From: Pseudaminobacter soli (ex Li et al. 2025)
Lineage (GTDB): Bacteria; Pseudomonadota; Alphaproteobacteria; Rhizobiales; Rhizobiaceae
Direction: 5' to 3'
DNA: 64,000 bases
NCBI RefSeq assembly: GCF_029892515.1
Contig: NZ_JARXVF010000001.1
Coordinates: 1,240,001 to 1,304,000 of the forward strand
Positions 8,888-16,301 of the stretch are shown in pieces (the first letter of the stretch is position 1; each line of letters starts with the position of its first letter). The translations under genes and the position numbers were made by a program. Below the pieces are notes generated by a model. The model was not told the origin of the DNA and did no database searches. It saw only the letters and a program-made list of their open reading frames with translations.

Positions 8888-10245
8888 TCCGCATCAAATC
8901 CAGATCGCTGAAATGGCGCCTCGTCTTCCGCATCGCGGTGCTGCAGGGCATCCTGCTGACACTGCTCATCGTGCTGATATTTGCCGTCATGCTGGGCACC
9001 GGCGTGATCCCGCACCAATATGAAGGCGGGACCATGGACGTGCTGGTCGACGCGGCGACGCGCGACGCCGACGGCGGACTTGAGCTGAAGGAGACGCCCG
9101 CACTTGCCAAGCTGCGGGCCACGGTGCCGAACCTGTGGTTCATCATCCGCGACAAGGAGGGCCACCGGCTGGAGGAAGGCAAAGTGCCGGCCGAGTTCCA
9201 GCTCTTTGCGGAGCGGCTGGACAATATCAGCGACGCCAGGTTCGACCGCAAGATCGGAGAAGCCGAGCCGCCCGAGGTGAGGGTGCGCTGGACCGATACG
9301 GCCGCCGGCAATATCCAGATCATGTGCGGCACGAAGGGTGAGCTCTCGATCCTTCGTGTTCTCATGCAGGCGCCGAACTTTTTTGTGCAGGCCATCCTGC
9401 CCCTCACCGGGCTCATGGCGCTGTCGACGCTTTTCGTGACGCCGTGGGTGGTGCACGGCGCGCTGCGCAGTCTGGGAGACGCTGCGGCGGCGGCCGAGCG
9501 CATCGACATCGACCAGCGCGGCCTGCAGTTGCCGGCCGACAAGGTGCCGAGCGAAATCCTGCCGCTGGTGAAGGCGGTGAATGACGCGCTGGGGCGTCTC
9601 GACCGCGGCTATGAGCGGCACAAGCGCTTCCTGACCGACGCCGCCCACGAGTTGCGCACGCCGGTGGCGATCCTCGGCACCCGCATCGCGGCGCTGCCGC
9701 CCTCGCCCGAGCGGGCGCGCCTGCTGCAGGACACGGCGCGGCTGTCGACCCTGACCGACCAGCTTCTCGACCTGCAACGCCTCGACCGCCAGAGCGAGAC
9801 ATTTGGCCCGGTCGATCTTGTCGATGCCGCCCGCACGGTGGTGGTCGACCTCGCGCCCATCGCCTTTGCAGCCGGCTATGAGATGGACTTCGAAGCCGAG
9901 GCGCCGTCCGTCATGGTTTCGGGCGACCGCACATCCATCGAGCGCGCGGTGATGAACCTCATTCAGAACGCCATCGAGCATGGCGGCAATGCCGGCAAGA
10001 TAAGCGTGGGCGTGTCGGCCCGGGCGCTGATCGAGGTGGCGGACGAGGGAATCGGCGTGCCGCCGGAAGAGCGCGAGCGCATCTTCGAGCCCTTCCATCG
10101 CTTGCGCCCGCGAAGCCATGGCGCCGGCCTCGGCCTCAACCTGGTGCGCGAGATCATGCAGTTGCATGGCGGCCATATCGAAGTGGTCGATGATGTCGCC
10201 AAAGGCGCCTGCTTCCGCATGGCATTTAGGCCATTGGCCGCCTAG
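8884..10245 (+). CDS. Sensor histidine kinase
   Basis: A 453-residue membrane kinase partner of the preceding regulator. Membrane segment 1 is about residues 17-39 and segment 2 about 166-190, enclosing a ~125-residue periplasmic sensor domain. A HAMP-like linker follows. The phosphorylated residue is His255 in DAAHELRTPVA. The ATPase domain shows the N-box NLIQNAIEHG, G1 box DEGIGVP and G2 box GAGLGLNLV. It starts with GTG or ATG equivalently read at the overlapping junction (GTGATCCGC). The gene ends six bases from the convergent DeoR-type gene. The ligand is not predictable. Confidence 0.93.
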   Translation: MIRIKSRSLKWRLVFRIAVLQGILLTLLIVLIFAVMLGTGVIPHQYEGGTMDVLVDAATRDADGGLELKETPALAKLRATVPNLWFIIRDKEGHRLEEGKVPAEFQLFAERLDNISDARFDRKIGEAEPPEVRVRWTDTAAGNIQIMCGTKGELSILRVLMQAPNFFVQAILPLTGLMALSTLFVTPWVVHGALRSLGDAAAAAERIDIDQRGLQLPADKVPSEILPLVKAVNDALGRLDRGYERHKRFLTDAAHELRTPVAILGTRIAALPPSPERARLLQDTARLSTLTDQLLDLQRLDRQSETFGPVDLVDAARTVVVDLAPIAFAAGYEMDFEAEAPSVMVSGDRTSIERAVMNLIQNAIEHGGNAGKISVGVSARALIEVADEGIGVPPEERERIFEPFHRLRPRSHGAGLGLNLVREIMQLHGGHIEVVDDVAKGACFRMAFRPLAA

Positions 10246-10251
10246 AGGCGT

Positions 10252-11016
10252 TCAGGCCTCGGCCACCGTCAGCCGCGTGCCGGCGGCGGCAAGGGCGGCG
10301 GCGATGTCGGGCGGCGGCGCGCGGTCGGTGACCAGTTCGCCGAAACCGCCGAAGCCGCAGACCTGTACCAGCCCCTGCCGGCCGAACTTGGAGTGGTCGG
10401 TGACCACCAGCGAGCGCGTGCCGCGCGACAACACCATGCGCGCGAATTCCGCCTCTTCCAGGTCATAGTCCATGACGCCTGCGGCTGCATCGAGTGCACC
10501 GATGGAGATGATGGCATGGTTGACGCTGAAGCGGCTGACGAACTCGATTGCCGAGATGCCGAAGGCCGCGCCTGAATCGCTGCGCAGCTCGCCGCCAGCC
10601 ATATAGACGCGGTTGCCGTTGACGGTCGCCAGGGTGCGGGCGATGTCGGACGAATTGGTCACCACCGTCAGCCGGCGATGGCCGAGAAGCTCGCGCGCGA
10701 GGTAGCTGGTGGTCGTGCCGGTGTCGAGCATGACCGACTCGCCGTCGACAATGGTGGTGGCAACCAGGCGGGCGATCGCGCGCTTGGCCTCGCTGTTCTC
10801 GCGCATGCGCCGCTCGAAGGGCGCCTCGCCCACGATCGCCGGCAAGCCGATCGCGCCATGCATCTTCATGACCGTGCCGTCGCTGGTCAGCGGCTTGACG
10901 TCACGGCGCACCGTTTCCAGCGACACGCCCAGCCTGTCAGCCAGATCGGCGATGCTGATCGTGCCTTCGTCCTGTACCATGCGCAGGATTTCCGCATGCC
11001 GTTTGGAGTGGTTCAT
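10252..11016 (-). CDS. DeoR/GlpR-family repressor, divergent from the betaine cluster
   Basis: A 254-residue regulator. The N-terminal helix-turn-helix (SIADLADRLGVSLETVRRDV, residues 21-40) is typical of DeoR proteins. The C-terminal sensor domain begins near residue 75 and contains MLDTGTTTSYLARELL, VTNSSDIARTL and the late DHSKFGRQGL, the sugar-phosphate-isomerase-like fold that binds phosphorylated ligands. It is divergent from the quaternary-amine transporter operon, with a 253-bp shared control region holding three CACAAAA direct repeats. The operon encodes a small-molecule kinase, so a phosphorylated product may be its inducer; this is inference from family behaviour. Confidence 0.88.
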   Translation of the reverse strand: MNHSKRHAEILRMVQDEGTISIADLADRLGVSLETVRRDVKPLTSDGTVMKMHGAIGLPAIVGEAPFERRMRENSEAKRAIARLVATTIVDGESVMLDTGTTTSYLARELLGHRRLTVVTNSSDIARTLATVNGNRVYMAGGELRSDSGAAFGISAIEFVSRFSVNHAIISIGALDAAAGVMDYDLEEAEFARMVLSRGTRSLVVTDHSKFGRQGLVQVCGFGGFGELVTDRAPPPDIAAALAAAGTRLTVAEA

Positions 11017-11107
11017 GATGGGCGCTGCTCTGCCGAAGTTCCATCCTTCATGACCGCTTCATAGGCAATTGTAACGATGATCGCAACGAATACGGGCGCC
11101 AATCGGT

Positions 11108-11143
11108 CACAAAAACACAAAATACCACAAAACTACATTGACA
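11108..11143. promoter_or_regulatory. Three CACAAAA direct repeats and a -35-like TTGACA
   Basis: CACAAAA occurs at 11108, 11116 and 11126 in the same orientation, followed by a perfect -35 hexamer TTGACA at 11138-11143; the matching -10 (around 11161, TGAGAT) is weak. Direct repeats beside a promoter are a common DeoR-family operator form. The site lies between the DeoR gene and the binding-protein gene it probably controls. Confidence 0.5.
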
Positions 11144-11269
11144 ACCCGCTTTCCCCTGCGTGAGATTGCCACTGGGAACAGCACCGGGCCGATTGGCGGC
11201 ATCAGAAGCGCCAACGCAGCTACGGGGCACACAAGACAAGAAGAACCAGAAGGTAATGGGAGGTTCGAC

Positions 11270-12256
11270 ATGCATTCGCGCAGTCGTTTCAACAGCCGCA
11301 TGGCCAGATTAGCGCTCGGCGCGATGGCCCTGTCGGCAGCCATGTTTCTGTCGTCGGGGCCACAGGCGCGCGCCGAGGATTCCAGCGACCCGATCAAGCT
11401 GACCCTGCATGACTGGACCGGCCAGCTCATCACCACCCACATCATGGGCGAGGTGCTGAAGAAGGCCGGCTACAGCGTCGACTACGTGCAGGCCGACTAT
11501 CTGGCGCAGTTCGCCGGGCTGGAGACGGGCGACCTCGATGTCGCGATGGAGATGTGGGAGACGACTGGGCGCGACGCCATGGACGCCGCCACCGCCACCG
11601 GCAAGGTCGAAAACCTCGGCGAGACTGGCATGCAGGCCATCGAGGAATGGTGGTATCCCGACTACATGACCGAGAAGTGCCCCGGCCTGCCCAACTGGGA
11701 AGCGCTGAAGGACGAGAAATGCGCCGAGGCCTTCGCAACCGCCGAGACCTATCCTAAGGGCCGCTATCTTGGCGGGCCGGTGACCTGGGGCGGCTTCGAT
11801 GACGAGCGCGTCGAGGCGCTGGGCCTGCCCTTCGAGGTGGTGCATGCCGGGACCGATGCCGCGCTCTTTGCCGAACTCGAATCTGCCTATGAACGCAAGG
11901 CGCCGATCCTGCTCTGGATCTATGCTCCGCACTGGGCGCCGGTGAAGTTCAAGGGCCACTGGATCGAGTTCCCGAAATACGAGAAGGCCTGCTACACCGA
12001 CCCGTCCTGGGGCGCTAATCCGGATGCGCTCTATGACTGCGCCAAGCCGCGCGGCCCGATCTGGAAGGTCGGCTGGTCGGGCGTGAAGGACAAATGGCCG
12101 GGCGCCTACAAGGCGATCAAGGCCTTCCGCCTCGACAACGAAGAAATGGGCCAGATGATCATCAAGGCCGACCTCGAAGGCCAGAAGGTCGACGACGTGG
12201 TGGCCGCATGGATGGCCGCCAACGAGGCCCGCTGGTCCGAGTGGATCAAGAAATAG
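11270..12256 (+). CDS. Glycine betaine/choline-type ABC substrate-binding protein
   Basis: A 328-residue periplasmic protein of the OpuAC/ProX class. The signal peptide covers about residues 1-35, ending ARA before EDSS. The mature part begins KLTLHDWTGQLITTHIMGEVL and contains the aromatic-rich segments (EEWWYPDYM, LLWIYAPHW, GHWIEFPKY) that form the cation-pi box for quaternary ammonium ligands in this family. Start chosen by a GGGAGG ribosome site. It opens an operon with an ATPase, a double-length permease, a choline-kinase-like gene and a dimethylglycine-dehydrogenase-like gene, so the substrate is probably choline, betaine or another N-methylated compound. Confidence 0.87.
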   Translation: MHSRSRFNSRMARLALGAMALSAAMFLSSGPQARAEDSSDPIKLTLHDWTGQLITTHIMGEVLKKAGYSVDYVQADYLAQFAGLETGDLDVAMEMWETTGRDAMDAATATGKVENLGETGMQAIEEWWYPDYMTEKCPGLPNWEALKDEKCAEAFATAETYPKGRYLGGPVTWGGFDDERVEALGLPFEVVHAGTDAALFAELESAYERKAPILLWIYAPHWAPVKFKGHWIEFPKYEKACYTDPSWGANPDALYDCAKPRGPIWKVGWSGVKDKWPGAYKAIKAFRLDNEEMGQMIIKADLEGQKVDDVVAAWMAANEARWSEWIKK

Positions 12257-12269
12257 CCTGACGGCTTAT

Positions 12270-12292
12270 GCCCGCCGCGCGTTGCGGCGGGC
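12270..12292 (+). terminator. Intercistronic GC hairpin after the binding-protein gene
   Basis: GCCCGCCGC pairs with GCGGCGGGC around a five-base loop, 14 bases after the stop. There is only a short pyrimidine tail (CTCTTCCCC), so it is more likely an mRNA-stabilising or attenuating hairpin giving excess binding protein than a full terminator. Confidence 0.6.
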
Positions 12293-12335
12293 CTCTTCCC
12301 CCAGTGCCTGAAACGACTTTGCGACCGGACGGATC

Positions 12336-13361
12336 ATGCCTTCACCGGAACCGAAACTCATTTGCCGCAACGTATCGAAGATATTCGGCAGCGGCGCCCG
12401 GGAATTCATGGCCTCGGCCAAGGCGGACATCTCGGCCGAAGCGCTTTCCCGCGCCGGGCTGGTCGGCGCGGTGCGCAATGTCGACCTAGAGGTCCGCTCC
12501 GGCGAGATCTTCGTCATCATGGGCCTCTCCGGCTCCGGCAAGTCGACGCTGGTGCGCTGCCTGTCGCGGCTGATCGAGCCGACCGCCGGCGAGATCCTGT
12601 TCAACGGCGAGAATCTTCTGGCGGCGAGCGACGCCCGCATGATCGAGATCCGCCGTCACCAGATGGGCATGGTGTTCCAGAATTTCGCGCTGCTGCCGCA
12701 TCTCACCGTGCTGGCCAATGTCGCCTTCCCGCTCGAGGTGCAGGGCGTCGACAGGGCGAAACGCGAGGCGCGTGCGCGCCAGATGATCGAACTGGTCGGC
12801 CTGTCGGGCAAGGAAAATGCCTTCCCGCGCGAGCTTTCCGGCGGCCAGCAGCAGCGCGTCGGCATCGCCCGCTCGCTGGCTGTCGAGCCGGAACTTTGGT
12901 TCCTCGATGAGCCGTTCTCCGCACTCGACCCGCTGATCCGCCGGGAAATGCAGGACGAGTTCATGCGCCTGCAGTCGGTTCTGAAGAAGACCATCGTCTT
13001 CATCACCCATGACTTCGACGAGGCGCTTCGGCTCGCCGATCGCATCGCCATCATGAAGGACGGGGCGGTGGTGCAGGCCGGCACGCCGGAAGACATCGTG
13101 CTCAACCCCGCCACGGCCTATGTGGCCGAATTCACCCGCAACGTGCCGAAAGCCAAGGTGGTGCGCGTCGCCTCGATCATGCGCCAGGCCAATGGCAGCA
13201 TGCCGAACGGGGCCGCAACCGTGCAGGCACGCGCGACCGTCTCGGAAGCCGCGCCGGTCTTCGGCGAGAACAGCGAACATCTTGGCGTGGTCGACGGCGA
13301 CAGCCGCCAAGTCGGCGTGCTGCATCGCGCCGATGTGGTCGACCTGATGATGCGGGGCTGA
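12336..13361 (+). CDS. Quaternary-amine ABC transporter ATPase (ProV/OpuAA-like)
   Basis: A 341-residue ATPase. Walker A is GLSGSGKST (about residues 63-71), then MVFQNFALLPH (Q-loop), signature LSGGQQQR, Walker B LWFLDEP and switch FITHD. The pre-Walker insertion (EFMASAKADISAEALSRAG) is characteristic of ProV-type betaine ATPases. The C-terminal ~90 residues after PEDIVLNPATAYV match the region where ProV has CBS domains, but only one short CBS-like half (LGVVDGDSRQVGVLHRADVV) can be seen, so osmotic gating as in OpuA is doubtful. The ribosome site before the start is weak. The stop is five bases before the permease start. Confidence 0.9.
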   Translation: MPSPEPKLICRNVSKIFGSGAREFMASAKADISAEALSRAGLVGAVRNVDLEVRSGEIFVIMGLSGSGKSTLVRCLSRLIEPTAGEILFNGENLLAASDARMIEIRRHQMGMVFQNFALLPHLTVLANVAFPLEVQGVDRAKREARARQMIELVGLSGKENAFPRELSGGQQQRVGIARSLAVEPELWFLDEPFSALDPLIRREMQDEFMRLQSVLKKTIVFITHDFDEALRLADRIAIMKDGAVVQAGTPEDIVLNPATAYVAEFTRNVPKAKVVRVASIMRQANGSMPNGAATVQARATVSEAAPVFGENSEHLGVVDGDSRQVGVLHRADVVDLMMRG

Positions 13362-13366
13362 GCGAA

Positions 13367-15400
13367 GTGAGCGCGCCGGCCCGCCCCATCGAAACATCCG
13401 CGCAAGCTCCGGCCTTTGCGAGAGCCGCGGGCAAGGCCTCGCTCATCGCCTGGAGCGTGGCGATCGCCGCGTTCCTGCTGTTGTGGCGACTTGGCGAGCC
13501 GATGGCGAAATGGGCTTTCGACTATCCCAAGGGTTGGCAGGTGCCGCTGGCCCGCTGGATCGGCGACGCCATGAAGTGGCTGGTGAACCAGGCAAGCTTC
13601 GGCCTCTTCACCTTCACCGACCTCACGCGCTTCATCGCCAGCATCATCGACCTGCCCTACCGGCTGGCGCTCAGCCTGCTTTCGACCGGCTTCCTGTCGG
13701 GCCAGGGCTCGAGCGCAGTACAGATCCTGCCGCCGCTGTCGTGGATCGCGGTGATCGCCATCGTCACCATGATGGGTTTTCACGCCGGCGGGCGGCGGCT
13801 GGCACTCATCGTCGGGCTCTGCTTCGGTTTCCTCGCCGTGTTCGGCCAGTGGCAGAGCGCGATGGTGACGCTGGCCTCGATCCTAGTCGCGGTGCCGCTC
13901 GGCGTGGTCGCAGGGCTCTCGCTCGGCATCGCCGCCTATCGCTGGCCGCGCTTCGAAAAGGCGCTGACACCGGTGCTCGACCTGATGCAGACCATTCCGG
14001 TCTTCGCCTATCTGGTGCCGATCCTGTTCCTGTTCGGCTTCGGGCCGACGGCGGCCGTGGTTGCGACGCTGATCTACGCCATGCCGCCGATGACCCGCAT
14101 CACCACGCTTTCGCTGCGCTCGGTGCCGTCTGAAATCCACGATCTCGGCAAGATGATCGGCTGCACGCGGCGGCAGATGACTTGGCGGGTGCTGGTGCCG
14201 TCCGCCAAGGACAGCCTGATGGTGGGCGTCAACCAGGTGATCATGCTGTCGCTCAACATGGTCATCATCGCCTCGATGATCGGCGCCGGCGGGCTCGGCT
14301 TCGACGTGCTGGCCGCGCTGCGGCGGCTCGATATCGGCGCAGGGCTGGAATCGGGCCTTGCCATTGTCGCGCTAGCTGTGGCGCTCGACCGCTTGAGCCA
14401 GGCCTATGCCGAGCGCGCCGGAATGCCCGGCACGACGGGTGCAGTAGGCGCCAGCTTCGTGGCGCGAAATCCCTATACGCTGGCCGCGCTGGCGATCGTG
14501 CTTGTCACGGGCCTCGCCGGCCTCGCTCTGCCCTTCGTGCAAACCTATCCCGAAAGCCTGCGGCTCTCGACCGGCTCGTTCTGGTCGAATGTCGTGGCCT
14601 GGATCAACGTCAACTTCTTCGACACGTTCGAGGCTATCAAGAACGCGGTGCTCCTCAATGTGCTGGTGCCGTTCAAGCGTTTCCTGGGCGGCCTGCCCTG
14701 GCTGGGCGTCACCGGCCTCTTGGCCTTTGCCGGCTACCGGCTGGGCGGCATCCGGCTGGCGATCGTGGTCGGCCTTCTCGCATCGCTCATCGCCGCCACC
14801 GGCCAGTGGGAAAAGGCAACCATCACCGTCTATCTCTGCGGCATCTCGGTGCTGCTCGCCATGCTGATCGGCGTGCCGGTGGGCATATTGGCGGCGGAGC
14901 GCGCGCGGCTCTGGAGCTGGGTGCGCGTCATCATCGACACGCTGCAGACGCTGCCCTCCTTCGTCTATCTGATGCCGGTGGTGATGCTGTTCCGCGTCGG
15001 CGACTTCACCGCCATGATCGCCGTCGTCGCCTATTCGGTCGTCCCGGCGATCCGCTACACGGTGCACGGCCTGACCCGCGTCGACCCGCGGCTGATCGAG
15101 GCCGGCCGAGCCATGGGCTGCACGCCCTGGCAGATCCTGACCAAGATCAAGCTCAAGCTGGCGCTGCCCGAGATCATGCTGGGGCTCAACCAGACCATCA
15201 TGTTCGCGCTGTCGATGCTGGTCATCACCGCCCTCGTCGGCACCCGCGATCTCGGACAGGAGGTCTACATCGCGCTGACCAAAGCCGACACCGGGCGGGG
15301 ACTGGTGGCAGGGCTGGCAGTCGCCTTCATCGCCATCATCGCCGACCGGCTGATCTCGGCGGGCGCGGCGCGCACCAAAGCAAGGCTGGGTCTCGCATGA
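13367..15400 (+). CDS. Double-length betaine ABC permease (tandem ProW domains)
   Basis: A 677-residue permease made of two tandem ProW-like halves of about 320 residues each. Two EAA loops are visible: IHDLGKMIGCTRRQMTWRVL near residue 257 and IEAGRAMGCTPWQILTKIKL near 577. Each half has an extra N-terminal hydrophobic and Trp-rich segment before its core of membrane spans. ProW usually works as a homodimer of single-domain chains; here both halves are in one polypeptide and have diverged. Start codon is GTG, five bases after the ATPase stop. The fusion would fix the subunits in a one-to-one arrangement. Confidence 0.9.
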   Translation: MSAPARPIETSAQAPAFARAAGKASLIAWSVAIAAFLLLWRLGEPMAKWAFDYPKGWQVPLARWIGDAMKWLVNQASFGLFTFTDLTRFIASIIDLPYRLALSLLSTGFLSGQGSSAVQILPPLSWIAVIAIVTMMGFHAGGRRLALIVGLCFGFLAVFGQWQSAMVTLASILVAVPLGVVAGLSLGIAAYRWPRFEKALTPVLDLMQTIPVFAYLVPILFLFGFGPTAAVVATLIYAMPPMTRITTLSLRSVPSEIHDLGKMIGCTRRQMTWRVLVPSAKDSLMVGVNQVIMLSLNMVIIASMIGAGGLGFDVLAALRRLDIGAGLESGLAIVALAVALDRLSQAYAERAGMPGTTGAVGASFVARNPYTLAALAIVLVTGLAGLALPFVQTYPESLRLSTGSFWSNVVAWINVNFFDTFEAIKNAVLLNVLVPFKRFLGGLPWLGVTGLLAFAGYRLGGIRLAIVVGLLASLIAATGQWEKATITVYLCGISVLLAMLIGVPVGILAAERARLWSWVRVIIDTLQTLPSFVYLMPVVMLFRVGDFTAMIAVVAYSVVPAIRYTVHGLTRVDPRLIEAGRAMGCTPWQILTKIKLKLALPEIMLGLNQTIMFALSMLVITALVGTRDLGQEVYIALTKADTGRGLVAGLAVAFIAIIADRLISAGAARTKARLGLA

Positions 15401-15410
15401 GGGGGAAACC

Positions 15411-16301
15411 GTGAGAACCAACGAGCTTCGCATCCGCACTTTGCCGATCTGGAGCGGCGGGGTCAGCATCGAGCCGCTGCGCGGGGGCATCAGCAATGAG
15501 AGCTATCTCGTCACCGATGCCAAGGGCCGGCATGTGGTGCGCTTCGGCAAGGACTATCCGTTCCATCACGTCTCTCGCGAACGCGAGATCATGACCGCGC
15601 GCGCTGCGCACGCCGCCGGCTTCGCGCCGGCGCTGGAATATGCCGAGCGCGGCCTGATGGTCTCGGCCTTCATCGACGCCCGGACGTATGGCGCCGACGA
15701 CGTGCGCAAGAACCGCGATCGGCTGGCTCGGCTGATGCGCCGCTTCCATGAGGAAATGCCGCGCCATGTCTCGGGCGCCGGCTTCATGTTCTGGGTGTTC
15801 CACGTCATCCGCGACTATGCCCGCACGCTGGACAAGGGCGGCAGCCGCATGGCGTCCGAGCTGCCCGGCTATCTCGCGATAGCCGACGAGCTGGAGCGCG
15901 CGCAAGTGGCGCTGCCGGTGGTGTTCGGCCACAACGACCTGTTGCCGGCAAATTTCCTCGACGATGGCGAGAGGCTCTGGCTCATCGACTTCGAATATGC
16001 CGGCTTCTCGACCGCGATGTTCGACCTTGCAGGCGTCGCCTCCAATGCGGGCATGACCGGGGACGAAGCCGAGGAGCTCTTGGCCACCTATCTCGGCCGC
16101 GAGCCGGACCTTGCCACAAGGCGGGCGCACGCGGCCATGCAATGCGCCTCGCTGCTGCGCGAGGCGATATGGAGCATGGTCTCCGAACTCCACCTCTCCG
16201 CCCCCGGCGTCGACTACGTCGCCTACACCGCTGAAAACCTGGCCCGGCTCGACGCCGCGCTCGACCATTACCGCACGACCTATGGAAAGACCGCATCATG
16301 A
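15411..16301 (+). CDS. Choline/ethanolamine kinase-like phosphotransferase
   Basis: A 296-residue aminoglycoside-phosphotransferase-fold enzyme of the LicA/choline kinase type. The N-lobe has LRGGISNESYLV (phosphate loop) and HVVRFGKDY (probable ATP-binding Lys). The catalytic Brenner motif is GHNDLLPANFL, and the metal site is LIDFEYAG, the form found in choline kinases. Start codon GTG; its stop overlaps the next start (ATGA). Placed between a betaine-type importer and a demethylating flavoprotein, it probably phosphorylates an imported amino-alcohol or quaternary amine. Whether the product is phosphocholine, and whether it is the ligand of the DeoR regulator, is not known. Confidence 0.8.
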   Translation: MRTNELRIRTLPIWSGGVSIEPLRGGISNESYLVTDAKGRHVVRFGKDYPFHHVSREREIMTARAAHAAGFAPALEYAERGLMVSAFIDARTYGADDVRKNRDRLARLMRRFHEEMPRHVSGAGFMFWVFHVIRDYARTLDKGGSRMASELPGYLAIADELERAQVALPVVFGHNDLLPANFLDDGERLWLIDFEYAGFSTAMFDLAGVASNAGMTGDEAEELLATYLGREPDLATRRAHAAMQCASLLREAIWSMVSELHLSAPGVDYVAYTAENLARLDAALDHYRTTYGKTAS

